Part shown: positions 9,024 to 18,361 of the stretch, one piece after another
How positions within the stretch are numbered: the first letter of the stretch is position 1
Layout of the letters: each line of letters begins with the position of its first letter
Program-made: the position numbers and the translations under genes
Origin: an uncultured Lachnospiraceae bacterium
GTDB lineage: Bacteria; Bacillota; Clostridia; Lachnospirales; Lachnospiraceae
Length of the DNA stretch: 64,000 nt
Direction of reading: 5' to 3'
NCBI GenBank assembly: GCA_910584945.1
Contig: CAJUDY010000015.1
Location: 10,004-74,003 of the forward strand
The notes under the pieces: generated by a model
What the model was told of the DNA's origin: nothing
What the model saw: the letters and a program-made list of their open reading frames with translations, nothing else
Databases searched by the model: none

Positions 9024-9869
9024 ATGTTCTATCAGTCACAGAAGATGAAGCTCCGATGCGTCCGCATTGTGAAAAAAGGCAGGACGAACGACATCGTCAT
9101 ATGTGAGGATCTTAATACAGCTGCCCGGAATCTGTATACGCTGCTGGTGATCAGGGAACATCAGGCGGTTAAGACGTATCTGGAAGTGTTTGAACAGGCG
9201 GGACTTGCGGCCCAGAACTCCTATATTGACAGTTTTTCCGATCAGGGCGCTTTCTGTATGGTGTTTGCCTATCAGCAGGAACGGCCGATGAAGGAATTTT
9301 ATATGGGAGAGTCCTACACGCTGACGGAATGTGAGAATGTGTGCTTCGGCATCATTATGGCCTGTATCACTTCCAATCTGCCTTATCCGCTTCTGTATCT
9401 GATCCTGGAGCAGGGGCAGCTTCATCTGGCGAAGGATCATACGGTCTGTCTGGGCTATCAGATTGATCTGGAGAAGCTGGACCCGGAGAAGACAGAGCGG
9501 GACTGCGCGGTGCAGTGCGCGTCGATCTTGCGGGAGCTTTTGCGGCCCAAGGCTTCCCAGAAGGCGTTCAGCTACCGTCTTCTGGAGAAGAAGATCGCGC
9601 GGAAAAGCTACGGGCAGCTTACGGAACTGTACAAGGATATCCGGATTACGGCGGCGCCCGGACAGAAGAAGGGGCTCAGAAAAAGAGTGGCGGGATGGTT
9701 CCGGCGCAATCAGGACGGACTGTTCCGGGTTCTTTTGTATCTGTGCGCGGTGCTTGCGGCGTTGGTGCTTCTCTCCTTGCTGTCCCAGTTGCTTTTTGGA
9801 GACATTCCGTGGCTTCGGCTTCTCTTCAATGGATTTAAGACCATCGGGACCGAGACACTGGTCAGATAA
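9024..9869 (+). CDS. Membrane-anchored pseudokinase-like protein
   Basis: 281 residues: a soluble domain (1-215), a basic stretch (KKGLRKRVAGWFRRNQ, about 216-231), and one transmembrane segment (about 233-257) close to the C-terminus. The soluble part resembles a degenerate protein-kinase fold: a beta-rich N-lobe, a hinge-like CMVFAYQQERPMKEF, then a helix leading to LPYPLLYLILEQGQLHLAK and VCLGYQIDL. These occupy the catalytic and metal loop places but have no HRD Asp, no DFG and no clear VAIK Lys. Pseudokinase-TM architecture is reminiscent of EssB/YukC of type VII secretion; that is an analogy only. It starts 2 bases after the preceding stop. It may be a membrane docking or signalling scaffold for the injection system. 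Confidence 0.55.
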   Translation: MFYQSQKMKLRCVRIVKKGRTNDIVICEDLNTAARNLYTLLVIREHQAVKTYLEVFEQAGLAAQNSYIDSFSDQGAFCMVFAYQQERPMKEFYMGESYTLTECENVCFGIIMACITSNLPYPLLYLILEQGQLHLAKDHTVCLGYQIDLEKLDPEKTERDCAVQCASILRELLRPKASQKAFSYRLLEKKIARKSYGQLTELYKDIRITAAPGQKKGLRKRVAGWFRRNQDGLFRVLLYLCAVLAALVLLSLLSQLLFGDIPWLRLLFNGFKTIGTETLVR

Positions 9870-9890
9870 TCGGCGAAAGGATAAAGCTTT

Positions 9891-12326
9891 ATGAAAAAAC
9901 AGATTCCATATATCATCGCGCTTGCCTTTATGGCCGCGGTGGCCGTTCTTGCGTTCCTGGACGGTCTGACCTGGAGCGGGGAGAGAATGAGGTCCGCGTA
10001 TCTGGACGGGTGTATGCAGGGAGACCGGATTTATCTGGTGGAAAATATGGAGAAGGACGGAGTCCTCTATGTGATGGATTCCGACGGTGCGGTGGAAGAG
10101 GTCTCTCTGGCTTCTGCGGCGGAAAAAGGCAGTTTTTTTGTGAAAATCGACTATGAAGACAGCCTCTACGGCCTTCTGGTAAAGAGGGAGACTGACGAAA
10201 CGGCGTCCTGGCGGTATCGGATCGTGCAGTTTGACGACCAGGGACGGGTGACGGAGAAGACGCAGGAATTCATCCTGCAGCAGCCGGGGACCGTGACCGG
10301 ATTTCGTGCGGAGCCAGAAGGATTTTATCTGACCGTAGTGCTGGAAGACGGGGCGTCCGCCGGGGCTTATTATGTGGATAAAAAGGAACTGGGAAGCGAG
10401 GAGGAAGAGCCTGCCGTCAGAAAACTGTCTCAGATGGGCGGTGCGCCCACCGGGCGTACACTGATCGAAGCCCGGTATGAGAATGGGGAATTTCTTTACC
10501 GTCTGGATGACGGTAGCGGGGTCAAGGACTTTCAAGCGGAGGAAAAGCTTCAGGCGGCCTTCTGGTACCGGAGCCTGTCCGTCGGGCAGCTTATGAAGGT
10601 CCGGCAGGACCGGATGTTTCTCTACGGGGGGCTTCTGCTCGTTGGCTATGCAGTGCTGCTTTTGTTTCTGACCGTCCTTCGGAACCGCACTCATACCGTC
10701 TATACGATTGCGGTGGTGGAGCTGGCCCTGCTGGTGATCACCCTGGCGGGCGCGGTGCAGGTGCCGCGGATTCAGGAGAAAGCAAAAGAAGAGGAGGCCG
10801 GGCGGTTCGGCCGCTATTACGTCAGGGCGCTGACGGAAGAGATGGGAAATCCGGCGGGGTATCATCCGGAAGAGGACGGCTTTTACGAGGGAGAAGATTA
10901 TGAGACTCTTCGGGCACAGCTGTCCCGATTCGTCCGTCAGGACGACATCTCGGAGATTTTTGCGGATATCTGTCTGGTGAGCGGAAAGGACCACCGGATT
11001 CTGGTCAGCGTCAGCGGCCGCAACGGACAGATGTTTGAGGAAATCTACGGAGTGGGGACCAGGAAACTGCTGGATAAGCTGACGAATGACGGACGGGAGG
11101 GCAGTATGCTTATCGGCATCCAGGGGAGAACCCATCAGGTGATCGGAGTGGCCGCCTCAGATGGACTGTCTCCGGAATATCTGATGCTGGGAATCACCCA
11201 GCAGGAGGATGGTTTTCGTTCCTCTTTGCGGAGTCTGGTATCGCCGTTTCTTTACGCGGGGCTTGTATTTCTGGTCGGCAGCGCGGTCAGTATCTGGCTG
11301 CTGCTTTTACAGGGCAGAGAACTAAAACAGCTGGCGGCAGCCATGCAGATGCTGGCAGGCGGCGAGACCGAGATTAAAAAGGAAGCCGTTTACGGAAAAG
11401 ATGTGGACTTTATGTGGAACAGCCTGATGGAGACAAGGAAAACCATCAGCCGAATCAATTATACAAGGTATCAGATCTTTGAGTCCTGCTACCGCTTTGC
11501 ACCGAAAAACATTGAAAAGATTCTGGGAAAGGATTCCATCACGGAAGTAGGCAGCGGAGACGTGGTCCTGCTGCACGGGACCGTAGCGGTTATCTCCTCC
11601 GATCGGGCGGAGGGCAGCGGTTCGGCAGTCGCAGAGCAGATCGGCAGCTTTGTATCCCTGATCGAACAGTACCAGGAGCGAAGCGGCGGCTTCTTTGTGT
11701 CCGGCGACTGCGGTCTGGATACAATGAAGGTGCTGTTTCTGGAAGCGTCCAGAGACACGGTAGAGTTCGGCGTCTCTTTGATGCAGGGATTCCTGGAACA
11801 AGATCAGAAGCTTATGCGGAGTGGGAGGACGGGAATTCTGCTGCACTATTCCCAGTACATGTACGGGGTGGCGGGCACCAGAAAGCACAGTATTCCCTAT
11901 TTGCTGTCCCGGGAGTTGGAGGAACTGGAGCGGTATGCCAGATGGTTCCAGACTTTGAATCTTCATCTGGTGATTACAGAAAGCGTCAAGAGCAGAGAGC
12001 ATCTGGACAGTCCTCTGCGTTATCTGGGCTATCTGTTCATCACGGGTACAAAAGAGCGGATTCGTCTGTACGAGGTGCTGGACGCCTGTCCTCTTCGGGA
12101 AGGCAGGAGCAAAGCCCAGACCGATCCCAGGTTTCAGAAGGGAATCCACCTGTTTTATCAGCATGATTTTTATCTGGCAAGAAGCGCGTTTAACGAGGTG
12201 CTCAGGGAGAATCCGGAAGATTCCATGGCCACCTGGTACCTGTTCACCTGTGAAAAATACCTGAATGAGACGAACACCCAGGGGGATATCTGCAGGCTCT
12301 GCCCGGACGATACGGAACTAAAATAA
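9891..12326 (+). CDS. HAMP-cyclase-like-TPR membrane protein (cyclase motifs degenerate)
   Basis: 811 residues. TM1 is at 5-23, TM2 and TM3 at 242-262 and 270-290, and TM4 at 452-473. Two extracytoplasmic domains are likely (24-241 and about 291-451), then HAMP (473-525), a class III nucleotide-cyclase-like fold (about 535-735) and a TPR-like tail (745-795). The cyclase fold is suggested by RFAPKNIEKILGKDSITEVG before the first strand and VAGTRKHSIPYLLSRELEEL later. The metal-binding FSDIxGFT region reads VAVISSDRAEGS and other catalytic residues are not evident, so catalysis is doubtful. It may be a signal receiver or scaffold rather than an enzyme. It lies between the pseudokinase and MORN genes. 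Confidence 0.65.
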   Translation: MKKQIPYIIALAFMAAVAVLAFLDGLTWSGERMRSAYLDGCMQGDRIYLVENMEKDGVLYVMDSDGAVEEVSLASAAEKGSFFVKIDYEDSLYGLLVKRETDETASWRYRIVQFDDQGRVTEKTQEFILQQPGTVTGFRAEPEGFYLTVVLEDGASAGAYYVDKKELGSEEEEPAVRKLSQMGGAPTGRTLIEARYENGEFLYRLDDGSGVKDFQAEEKLQAAFWYRSLSVGQLMKVRQDRMFLYGGLLLVGYAVLLLFLTVLRNRTHTVYTIAVVELALLVITLAGAVQVPRIQEKAKEEEAGRFGRYYVRALTEEMGNPAGYHPEEDGFYEGEDYETLRAQLSRFVRQDDISEIFADICLVSGKDHRILVSVSGRNGQMFEEIYGVGTRKLLDKLTNDGREGSMLIGIQGRTHQVIGVAASDGLSPEYLMLGITQQEDGFRSSLRSLVSPFLYAGLVFLVGSAVSIWLLLLQGRELKQLAAAMQMLAGGETEIKKEAVYGKDVDFMWNSLMETRKTISRINYTRYQIFESCYRFAPKNIEKILGKDSITEVGSGDVVLLHGTVAVISSDRAEGSGSAVAEQIGSFVSLIEQYQERSGGFFVSGDCGLDTMKVLFLEASRDTVEFGVSLMQGFLEQDQKLMRSGRTGILLHYSQYMYGVAGTRKHSIPYLLSRELEELERYARWFQTLNLHLVITESVKSREHLDSPLRYLGYLFITGTKERIRLYEVLDACPLREGRSKAQTDPRFQKGIHLFYQHDFYLARSAFNEVLRENPEDSMATWYLFTCEKYLNETNTQGDICRLCPDDTELK

Positions 12327-12330
12327 AAAA

Positions 12331-12360
12331 ACAGCATCTGAGAGCGTCGGATGCGGAACT
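12331..12360 (+). promoter_or_regulatory. Leader hairpin motif, copy A (upstream of MORN gene)
   Basis: ACA-GCATC (12331-12338), an 11-base tip, then GATGC-GGAACT (12350-12360), followed by the ribosome site of the MORN gene. The same flank-stem-flank pattern recurs upstream of the sheath, RsbW-like and SpoIIE-like genes. There is no T-run, so it is not a simple terminator. Function unknown. Confidence 0.6.
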
Positions 12361-12377
12361 AAAACAGGAGGGGTATG

Positions 12378-13616
12378 ATGGGCGATAATCTGTTCAAAGT
12401 GCTGATCACATCGGCCAAGGCGAAAGTGACGCCGCTTGTGACGAAGATCAAGCTCTGGACCAGCTGGAACTTTATCCGCACCCGGCTGATCACCAGAATC
12501 CGGGATTTCTTCACCTCTCTTTTCAACGTCAGGCCCCGGCACAAAAAGGACTATTATGAAGTGTTTGGCTGGCTGGTCAGCCGGCGGCTGGCCATCGCCC
12601 TGATGGTGGCGGTGGGCGTGTTCAGCCTCTATTATCTGTTCAGTGTTCATTCGATTCTTCCTTCCGCGAAGACGGAAGGGGTAAAAACCTATGATTATGA
12701 TTCCATCCTGCTGCGATTTGCGAAGGAAAAGGTCCGCATTCTTGGGAAATCCGGTTATCTGGCCTATGAGGGACAGGTGGAAAACGGAAGCGTCACCGGA
12801 TATGGAACCTTGTATAATCCCCAGGGAGTCGTGGTGTATCAGGGCAATTTCGACAAAAACCGGTATCAGGGCAGCGGTACCCGTTATTATGACAGCGGAA
12901 CCACCATGTATGTGGGAGAGTTCGAGCAGAATTTATTCCATGGAAGCGGAAAATTATATCGGGAAAGCGGAAGCCTTGCCTATGACGGAGAGTTCTCCCT
13001 TGGGAAAAGAGAAGGGGAGGGCAGACTGTATGATTCCGGAGGAAATCTGATCTACACCGGCAGCTTTGCCCACGACGCGCTTTTATACAGCACGCTGCTT
13101 GGAAAAAGAGTGTCGGAGGTCTCTGAGGCTTATAAAGGGGCGCGAACGCTTTACGAGGGCGATCAGGATTTTGTGGTGGTTCTGGAAGACATCGGCGCCA
13201 TGTATCTGGGAGCGGAGGAGACCGACACTCTGGACGGCGAGCGGACGGTGGAGCAGGTGCTGGTTTTACAGGATTCCTTCCAGGGGGGAGGGGTCGTCTG
13301 CACCGATATCCTTGAACTGAGAGAATACTTTGGAGCCGAAGATTATGCGGGCAACGCCTCCGTCACGCTTCTGGAGGCCGTGGCCGTAGGCCGGGTGGCT
13401 TCCAGAGGAACGGGCATTGGGTTCCGGCGGGAAGTGGAGATGGAGGTCACCTCGGAATATGAAGATTATTATCAGGTGGAAGGTTACGACGAGGACTATA
13501 CGGTGTATCTGTACTCCTTCCGCAAAGACGGACTGATCTACCATTTTGTCTGTCAGAACAAAGAAGAAGGCTTTTCTTTCTATACCATCGAGCAGATGGG
13601 AGAGGAGGCGTCATGA
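12378..13616 (+). CDS. Single-pass membrane MORN-repeat protein
   Basis: 412 residues from the ATG at 12378, six bases after AGGAGG; an ATG at 12375 is only 3 bases away from it and less likely. The N-terminal 70 residues are basic and probably cytoplasmic. One transmembrane segment (about 71-90) follows, then at least four MORN-type repeats (about 127-235) with the YxGxFxxGxxxGxGxxY pattern, for example YQGNFDKNRYQGSGTRYY. The C-terminal 170 residues are undefined. The positive-inside rule puts the MORN region outside the membrane. MORN arrays commonly mediate membrane or protein contacts. The gene overlaps the next by ATGA. A role in fixing the machine to the envelope is inference. Confidence 0.8.
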   Translation: MGDNLFKVLITSAKAKVTPLVTKIKLWTSWNFIRTRLITRIRDFFTSLFNVRPRHKKDYYEVFGWLVSRRLAIALMVAVGVFSLYYLFSVHSILPSAKTEGVKTYDYDSILLRFAKEKVRILGKSGYLAYEGQVENGSVTGYGTLYNPQGVVVYQGNFDKNRYQGSGTRYYDSGTTMYVGEFEQNLFHGSGKLYRESGSLAYDGEFSLGKREGEGRLYDSGGNLIYTGSFAHDALLYSTLLGKRVSEVSEAYKGARTLYEGDQDFVVVLEDIGAMYLGAEETDTLDGERTVEQVLVLQDSFQGGGVVCTDILELREYFGAEDYAGNASVTLLEAVAVGRVASRGTGIGFRREVEMEVTSEYEDYYQVEGYDEDYTVYLYSFRKDGLIYHFVCQNKEEGFSFYTIEQMGEEAS

Positions 13617-15658
13617 GGAAGTGGACAGGACGCGGCAGAGGACTGATCCTTTTCCTGCTGCTGTCAATTCTGGGAGGAATGGTCTCCGGTATGGACGTAC
13701 AGGCAGAAGGAGGCCTGCTCCTGAGCCTGGATATGGCGAAAAAAAACGGTGTGGCCAACAGTCCCGGGCTGGAAAAGCTGGAGAGCGAACGAAATGTAAA
13801 AGAAGTGTCGCTCAGGCAGGCGGTCAAGTCCATCAAAGTAAAGCAAAAGAATATGTCCACCTTTCGCTGGTCCCCCCTTCTGTCCTTTAAATTTCCGGAG
13901 AAACCGGACCTGTCGGAGGCTTTCGAGTTCGAGTTTAAGCCCATTCAGATCCAGGCCCAGATTGATACGGTCAATCACAAGATGACGGACCAGATACTGG
14001 AGGTGTATGAGGAGGTCTCCAACCTGTATGTGGACATTGTGATCCTGCAGGATAAGATCGCTTTTGAGGAGGAGCGCCTGGAGGTGATGAACCGCACGTT
14101 TCTGAAAAATCGTGCCGGACTTGTGACCGGGCAGACGGCGGAGAAGGATGTGGAGGCCATGGAGCGGTCTTTGAAAGCGCTGAATGACCAGATTGCATCG
14201 GACCAGAGAAATCTGAACGCCGACAAGAAAAAGCTGTCGGAAATGATCGGGATGGACGTGACCACCGAATATCGATTTGAGAATCCCTTCGTATCTTCCC
14301 GGATTGACCGGGGCAGTCTGAGCGACCTGATCCAGTATACGCTGGATCATGATGAAAATTATTACGAAGTCTCCCTGAGCGCGGCCACAAGCCTGATTTC
14401 GCTTCGAACGAATTACCGGCTGATGGAGGGGCAGTACGGCAGCAAGATGTCATATATCTCTGATTTTGTGAATCAGACGATCGCGGGCCAGAAGATCAGC
14501 CAGAAGGCATTTAAAAAGCAGTATGAAGAATTTTTAAAAGCCATTGACGAACCGTGGCAGGGAAGCGTCCGGATTCTGTTCATCCGGATTCCCAAAGAGT
14601 GGTTCAAAGGCCAAATCTCCGGCATTCGCTATGTGGAGGATGAGCCGTACGCCTTATATGAAGCGGCGCTGGAGTATCAGGACGCGCTTCTGGAGAAGCA
14701 GAACGAGGAGCGGTCCTTAAGGCAGCAGGTGGAGGAGAGCTTCAACAATCTGGTCAGCATGCGGAATGCCTATGACACTTTAGCGGAGCAGGTGAAGGAG
14801 GCGGAGGAAAGCCTTCGCGCCGAGGCGGCGCTGAACCGTCTGGGAGAGCTGACCTACGAGGAATATAGTACCTCATTGTCTTCCTATGAGGAGACGCAGA
14901 ATGAGATGTTCGAGGCGCTGGGCGCCTACTCCCAGGCGCTATACTCCTTTGACCGTCTTACCTGCGGAGGCGTGACCGCTCTTCTGGAGGGGACGGGAGC
15001 GGACCTGAACGCGGGAAGCGGCGGAGAGAGCTATGTGGATGAGGAGTACGCAGGCGGCGCGTATTATTATATGGAACCGATCATCGAGCAGCAGGAGTTC
15101 CGGGTCGGCGTGAGTATTCCGTCGGATTTTCCGATAGAGGTTACCCATTTTGAACTCTGGTGCGATCAGATCCAGATCGGGACCCGCACGGAGATCGGCG
15201 ATACCATCCGGCATCTGGGTCTGTCCGTGGATCGGGTGTCCGAAGTGAAGCTTCGGTTCTACAACGGCGGCGAGTTCGTGGACGACTGTGCGATTGATCC
15301 CGAAGTCTACAGCGGTCCCATAACGCTTATAAAGGATTATCGGATTCTGGAGCAGGAAGGGACGCGGATCGGAACCTATACGGTGGAGAGCTATCCGGCG
15401 ACGGGGATGACGGGGATCACTCTCTTGCCGGACCCGTCGGAAGAGATCGGCTATTACCGGATTCGGAATCAGGAGGGGAACTGCCTGTTGGGAGAAGCAT
15501 TGCTGCCCATCGGGACAGAGTTTCGCCACCTTACGCTGGTGCAGGAGGGCCTGGAGGAGCTGGTCGTCGAGTTCTTCGGCACAGACTCTCAGCTGAAGTA
15601 TACCGGATATTTCGAGACCGGCAGTCAGACACTGATGAAAAACCAGGAGGGAACATGA
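13613..15658 (+). CDS. Exported TolC-like coiled-coil protein
   Basis: 681 residues with a basic start, a hydrophobic core (LILFLLLSILGGMVSG) and a likely cleavage site near QAEGG, i.e. a signal peptide. Residues about 50-460 have the long helical heptads and motif order of TolC/OEP efflux proteins: two helical hairpins, LRQAVKSIKVKQKN then VSNLYVDIVILQDKI, and a second EESFNNLVSMRNAYDTL then ALNRLGELTYEEYS. A beta-rich domain (about 490-681) is appended and is not usual for TolC. An outer-membrane channel is unexpected in a monoderm clostridium, so it may be an extracytoplasmic stalk or periscope. It overlaps the MORN gene upstream and the next gene downstream by ATGA junctions, which argues for tight cotranslation. 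Confidence 0.7.
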   Translation: MRKWTGRGRGLILFLLLSILGGMVSGMDVQAEGGLLLSLDMAKKNGVANSPGLEKLESERNVKEVSLRQAVKSIKVKQKNMSTFRWSPLLSFKFPEKPDLSEAFEFEFKPIQIQAQIDTVNHKMTDQILEVYEEVSNLYVDIVILQDKIAFEEERLEVMNRTFLKNRAGLVTGQTAEKDVEAMERSLKALNDQIASDQRNLNADKKKLSEMIGMDVTTEYRFENPFVSSRIDRGSLSDLIQYTLDHDENYYEVSLSAATSLISLRTNYRLMEGQYGSKMSYISDFVNQTIAGQKISQKAFKKQYEEFLKAIDEPWQGSVRILFIRIPKEWFKGQISGIRYVEDEPYALYEAALEYQDALLEKQNEERSLRQQVEESFNNLVSMRNAYDTLAEQVKEAEESLRAEAALNRLGELTYEEYSTSLSSYEETQNEMFEALGAYSQALYSFDRLTCGGVTALLEGTGADLNAGSGGESYVDEEYAGGAYYYMEPIIEQQEFRVGVSIPSDFPIEVTHFELWCDQIQIGTRTEIGDTIRHLGLSVDRVSEVKLRFYNGGEFVDDCAIDPEVYSGPITLIKDYRILEQEGTRIGTYTVESYPATGMTGITLLPDPSEEIGYYRIRNQEGNCLLGEALLPIGTEFRHLTLVQEGLEELVVEFFGTDSQLKYTGYFETGSQTLMKNQEGT

Positions 15659-18360
15659 AGAAAAGTAAGAAGATTCTGGGATGCTGCATCCTGCTGTGGT
15701 TTTTTTGCCAGCAGGTGGTCTTGGGAAAGGTCTTTGACGAGTCCCAGGCGGTCTCCTATGAAGAATTTCAGGCTTCACATACGGTGGAAGACGCCACGTT
15801 GTTCATCGGCACCTATCTGATTCATGTGCAGGCTCTGACCGATGAATTATATGAAAAAGCCCAGGAAAGCGCTTCGGATTCCAACCAGATGAATGTATAT
15901 TATAAATCAGAGCTGGCGTCCGGCGCCTGGATGGACATTACCGATGCAGGCGGACTTTCAGATCTCGCAGGACAGGGAACAGTGGTGGAGGAGAGTGAGC
16001 TCTCTCCGCTCTGGGTAACCTGCTACACCGGTTCCGACGGCATCACCAGGGACGCCAGAGACGATCATGTGATCGATATATTCAGCGAACCTTCTCCCTA
16101 TGACCTTTACAGTCTGGCGGAACTGGAGCCCATCAAGATTCAGTACAGCAATGTGTTTTCGCCGGACAGTGAGGGAGTGGATCGTTATTACTATAAGAAG
16201 CTTCGGGATTTTTTCAGTCTGGATCTGCAGAACGAGATCACGCAGGAATGTGATCTGAAGCTTCTGGGTTTGCAGGGTTGTTATGAAAGCCTTCGTGCCT
16301 CCGGGAAAAATGAACTGGCCGAGATCGTCAGCAAACTGATGAGCAGGATCGATTCTGAAAGGAGAGCGGAGATCTTCTCCAGACTGTCCCAGGTGGACGG
16401 CAACGAACTGAGCGTTCTGCAGGATATCTGTTCCGGGTCACAGTTTTACAAAAACAGTGAAGAGGAGGACGAGGAAAACGGGGATGAGGAAGAAGAGGAA
16501 GATGACGACGATTATGACGGCAAGCAGTTTGTGGAGAATTCCGCAGTCATAGACGCCATCGGCACGGCGATCCAGAATTGCCAGGAGAGCTATATCAGGT
16601 ATGCCGGCAATGTGCTCACGGAAGGCGACACGGTTCTTAAAAACGCAGAGTACGAGAAAAGCATGGCGGCGGCAGAGCTGGCCCAGGGAGGTTATGGAAG
16701 CGGGATGGAAACGCTGCTTGTGGAGCTGACGCACCTGTATCACCTGGAGGAGGACGTGGTGGCGGACGCCGACGCGGAGCTTTCGCTGCTGGACAGCGAA
16801 CTGCTAAGTCAGGCGGATCTGAAATACGCGCAGCTCCTGACCGAAGGAGCCGGAAGCGCTTATCAGACAGCGGCGGCGAACGGTTCCAGCCAGTCAGTAA
16901 AAAATCAGGTGCTGGAGGATCAGAAGGCGAAGACCGACGCGGCGAGACTGGAACTTCAGTATCTTTTGCAGGCGAAATCCAAACGGCAGCCTTCCGGGGA
17001 AGCGGCGGCTTTTCTTTATCAGAGGATCGAACATGCGGAAGCGCTCTACGGGCAGCTTAAGGAGGATGACTATCAGACGAAGGCAAGGGAGAGCATCGAC
17101 GCGCATATCCTCTGGCTGAAAGAGCTGGCCCGCTCCGTTGAGGAGGAAGATGAGACTTCGGAATCCGATCTGCAGAGGCTGGAGAAAAAGAAGACTGGAC
17201 TTTTGGAAGAACAGACCAAAGCCATGGATCAGAATGATCTGAGCACGGTAAAAAAATATGACGTCCTGATCGAGCAGGTGGACCGGGAGATTGAGGCCGA
17301 GGAGCAGAGGCTTCAGGCGATTCTCTCAAGCGCCTCCAGTTCCGCGGCGGAAAAGGCGCGGGCGGCAAATCAGACGGGCGGAAGCTCCGTATTGAGCAAT
17401 ATCAGCCAGATCAAAGACGCGGCTCTGCTGGAGATTGCCGAGGGAAACACGGAGAGTCAGGACAGTATTATAAATAAGCTTAACGCCTTGTCCGCCCTGG
17501 GAGCGGAGAGTGCCATCGCGGAGATCCGGGACAAGATGCGCGCCTCCGGCAATGACTTTCAGGAGGCGGAGAAGCAAGCGGAGCAGGCCATCCTGGACAG
17601 CCGGGAAAGCAGCCTTTATGACCGGTACAGCGGTATGGGCGGCGCCGGAGGAGATGAAAACGGCGCCGGGACGCAGAGAGGAGATGAAAACGGCGCCGGG
17701 ACGCAGACCGGAGGAGAGACCGGCGCCGGCACGGACGGCAGCGGGGCCGGGACGGCGGCAGATTCCGGCGCCGGCAGCGCCGGAGAGGAGAGTCAGGATA
17801 CGCAGGCTTCCGGCGAAGAAGAACCGGCGGCTTTGGTGGAGGACGCTTTTGGGACGTCTTTTGACGAACTGAATGACCGCCAAAAAGCAGCGGCGGTGGC
17901 GGTCCTTCACCATATGGGACAGTCCGGGAATCAGCGGGCGGCGCAGACGGCGAACACCTGGCTGAATACCTGTGTCCGGGAGGGAAACCGATACATATTC
18001 CAGAAGCTTAAAAGAGAGGCGGAAGAATACCTTCCGCTGCCGCTTATCGCTTCCTGCACCGGACACCGCTACGTGTACAGTGACTCCAGAATGGAGGTGA
18101 CGCTGTCGAAGAAGCTTTCGGTCTGCCGCTTCCAGGTGTATCGGGATGAGGTGCAGCTTTTGGACGGCGTGACGGAGAAGCTTTCCGGGGCTGTGAAGGT
18201 TCAGGGCGGCTGTCCCTATCTGTCGGAGGAGGACGCCCGGCAGTATTTTGACTGTGAAGCCGAGTACATCGATGAGACAGAGTACGGGATCTGTCTGGGA
18301 CCGGAGGAGAGCCGCCTTGTAAAATCCATCGAAGAGACGATCCGGGAAGGGGGAAATTGA
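15655..18360 (+). CDS. Large exported coiled-coil protein with acidic and Gly-rich segments
   Basis: 901 residues, signal peptide-like at 1-24 (KKSKKILGCCILLWFFCQQV). Two notable segments are an Asp/Glu-only tract about residues 263-285 and a Gly-Ala-Gly-Thr repeat region about 660-710. Between them lie long helices rich in Gln, Ala and Glu. The C-terminal 120 residues contain CTGHRYVYSDSRMEVTLSKK, recalling stalk or copper-amine-oxidase-N-like modules of clostridial surface proteins; that resemblance is weak. It overlaps the TolC-like gene and ends one base before the CIS cap gene. A wall-spanning or extracytoplasmic scaffold for the machine is a reasonable inference. I do not recognise the family as a whole. 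Confidence 0.7.
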   Translation: MKKSKKILGCCILLWFFCQQVVLGKVFDESQAVSYEEFQASHTVEDATLFIGTYLIHVQALTDELYEKAQESASDSNQMNVYYKSELASGAWMDITDAGGLSDLAGQGTVVEESELSPLWVTCYTGSDGITRDARDDHVIDIFSEPSPYDLYSLAELEPIKIQYSNVFSPDSEGVDRYYYKKLRDFFSLDLQNEITQECDLKLLGLQGCYESLRASGKNELAEIVSKLMSRIDSERRAEIFSRLSQVDGNELSVLQDICSGSQFYKNSEEEDEENGDEEEEEDDDDYDGKQFVENSAVIDAIGTAIQNCQESYIRYAGNVLTEGDTVLKNAEYEKSMAAAELAQGGYGSGMETLLVELTHLYHLEEDVVADADAELSLLDSELLSQADLKYAQLLTEGAGSAYQTAAANGSSQSVKNQVLEDQKAKTDAARLELQYLLQAKSKRQPSGEAAAFLYQRIEHAEALYGQLKEDDYQTKARESIDAHILWLKELARSVEEEDETSESDLQRLEKKKTGLLEEQTKAMDQNDLSTVKKYDVLIEQVDREIEAEEQRLQAILSSASSSAAEKARAANQTGGSSVLSNISQIKDAALLEIAEGNTESQDSIINKLNALSALGAESAIAEIRDKMRASGNDFQEAEKQAEQAILDSRESSLYDRYSGMGGAGGDENGAGTQRGDENGAGTQTGGETGAGTDGSGAGTAADSGAGSAGEESQDTQASGEEEPAALVEDAFGTSFDELNDRQKAAAVAVLHHMGQSGNQRAAQTANTWLNTCVREGNRYIFQKLKREAEEYLPLPLIASCTGHRYVYSDSRMEVTLSKKLSVCRFQVYRDEVQLLDGVTEKLSGAVKVQGGCPYLSEEDARQYFDCEAEYIDETEYGICLGPEESRLVKSIEETIREGGN
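17651..17706 (+). repeat. Two-copy 30-nt coding repeat
   Basis: The 26-base block GAGATGAAAACGGCGCCGGG... occurs at 17651-17676 and again at 17681-17706 with period 30, encoding the GDENGAGTQ repeat of the 901-residue exported protein. Confidence 0.85.
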
Positions 18361-18361
18361 T

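Noticed and set aside
9036..11135. Long minus-strand open frame (699 codons) opposite the pseudokinase and cyclase-like genes
   Set aside because: Composition is shadow-like (His/Arg/Gln/Pro-rich), it has no ribosome site and lies fully against two well-supported genes.
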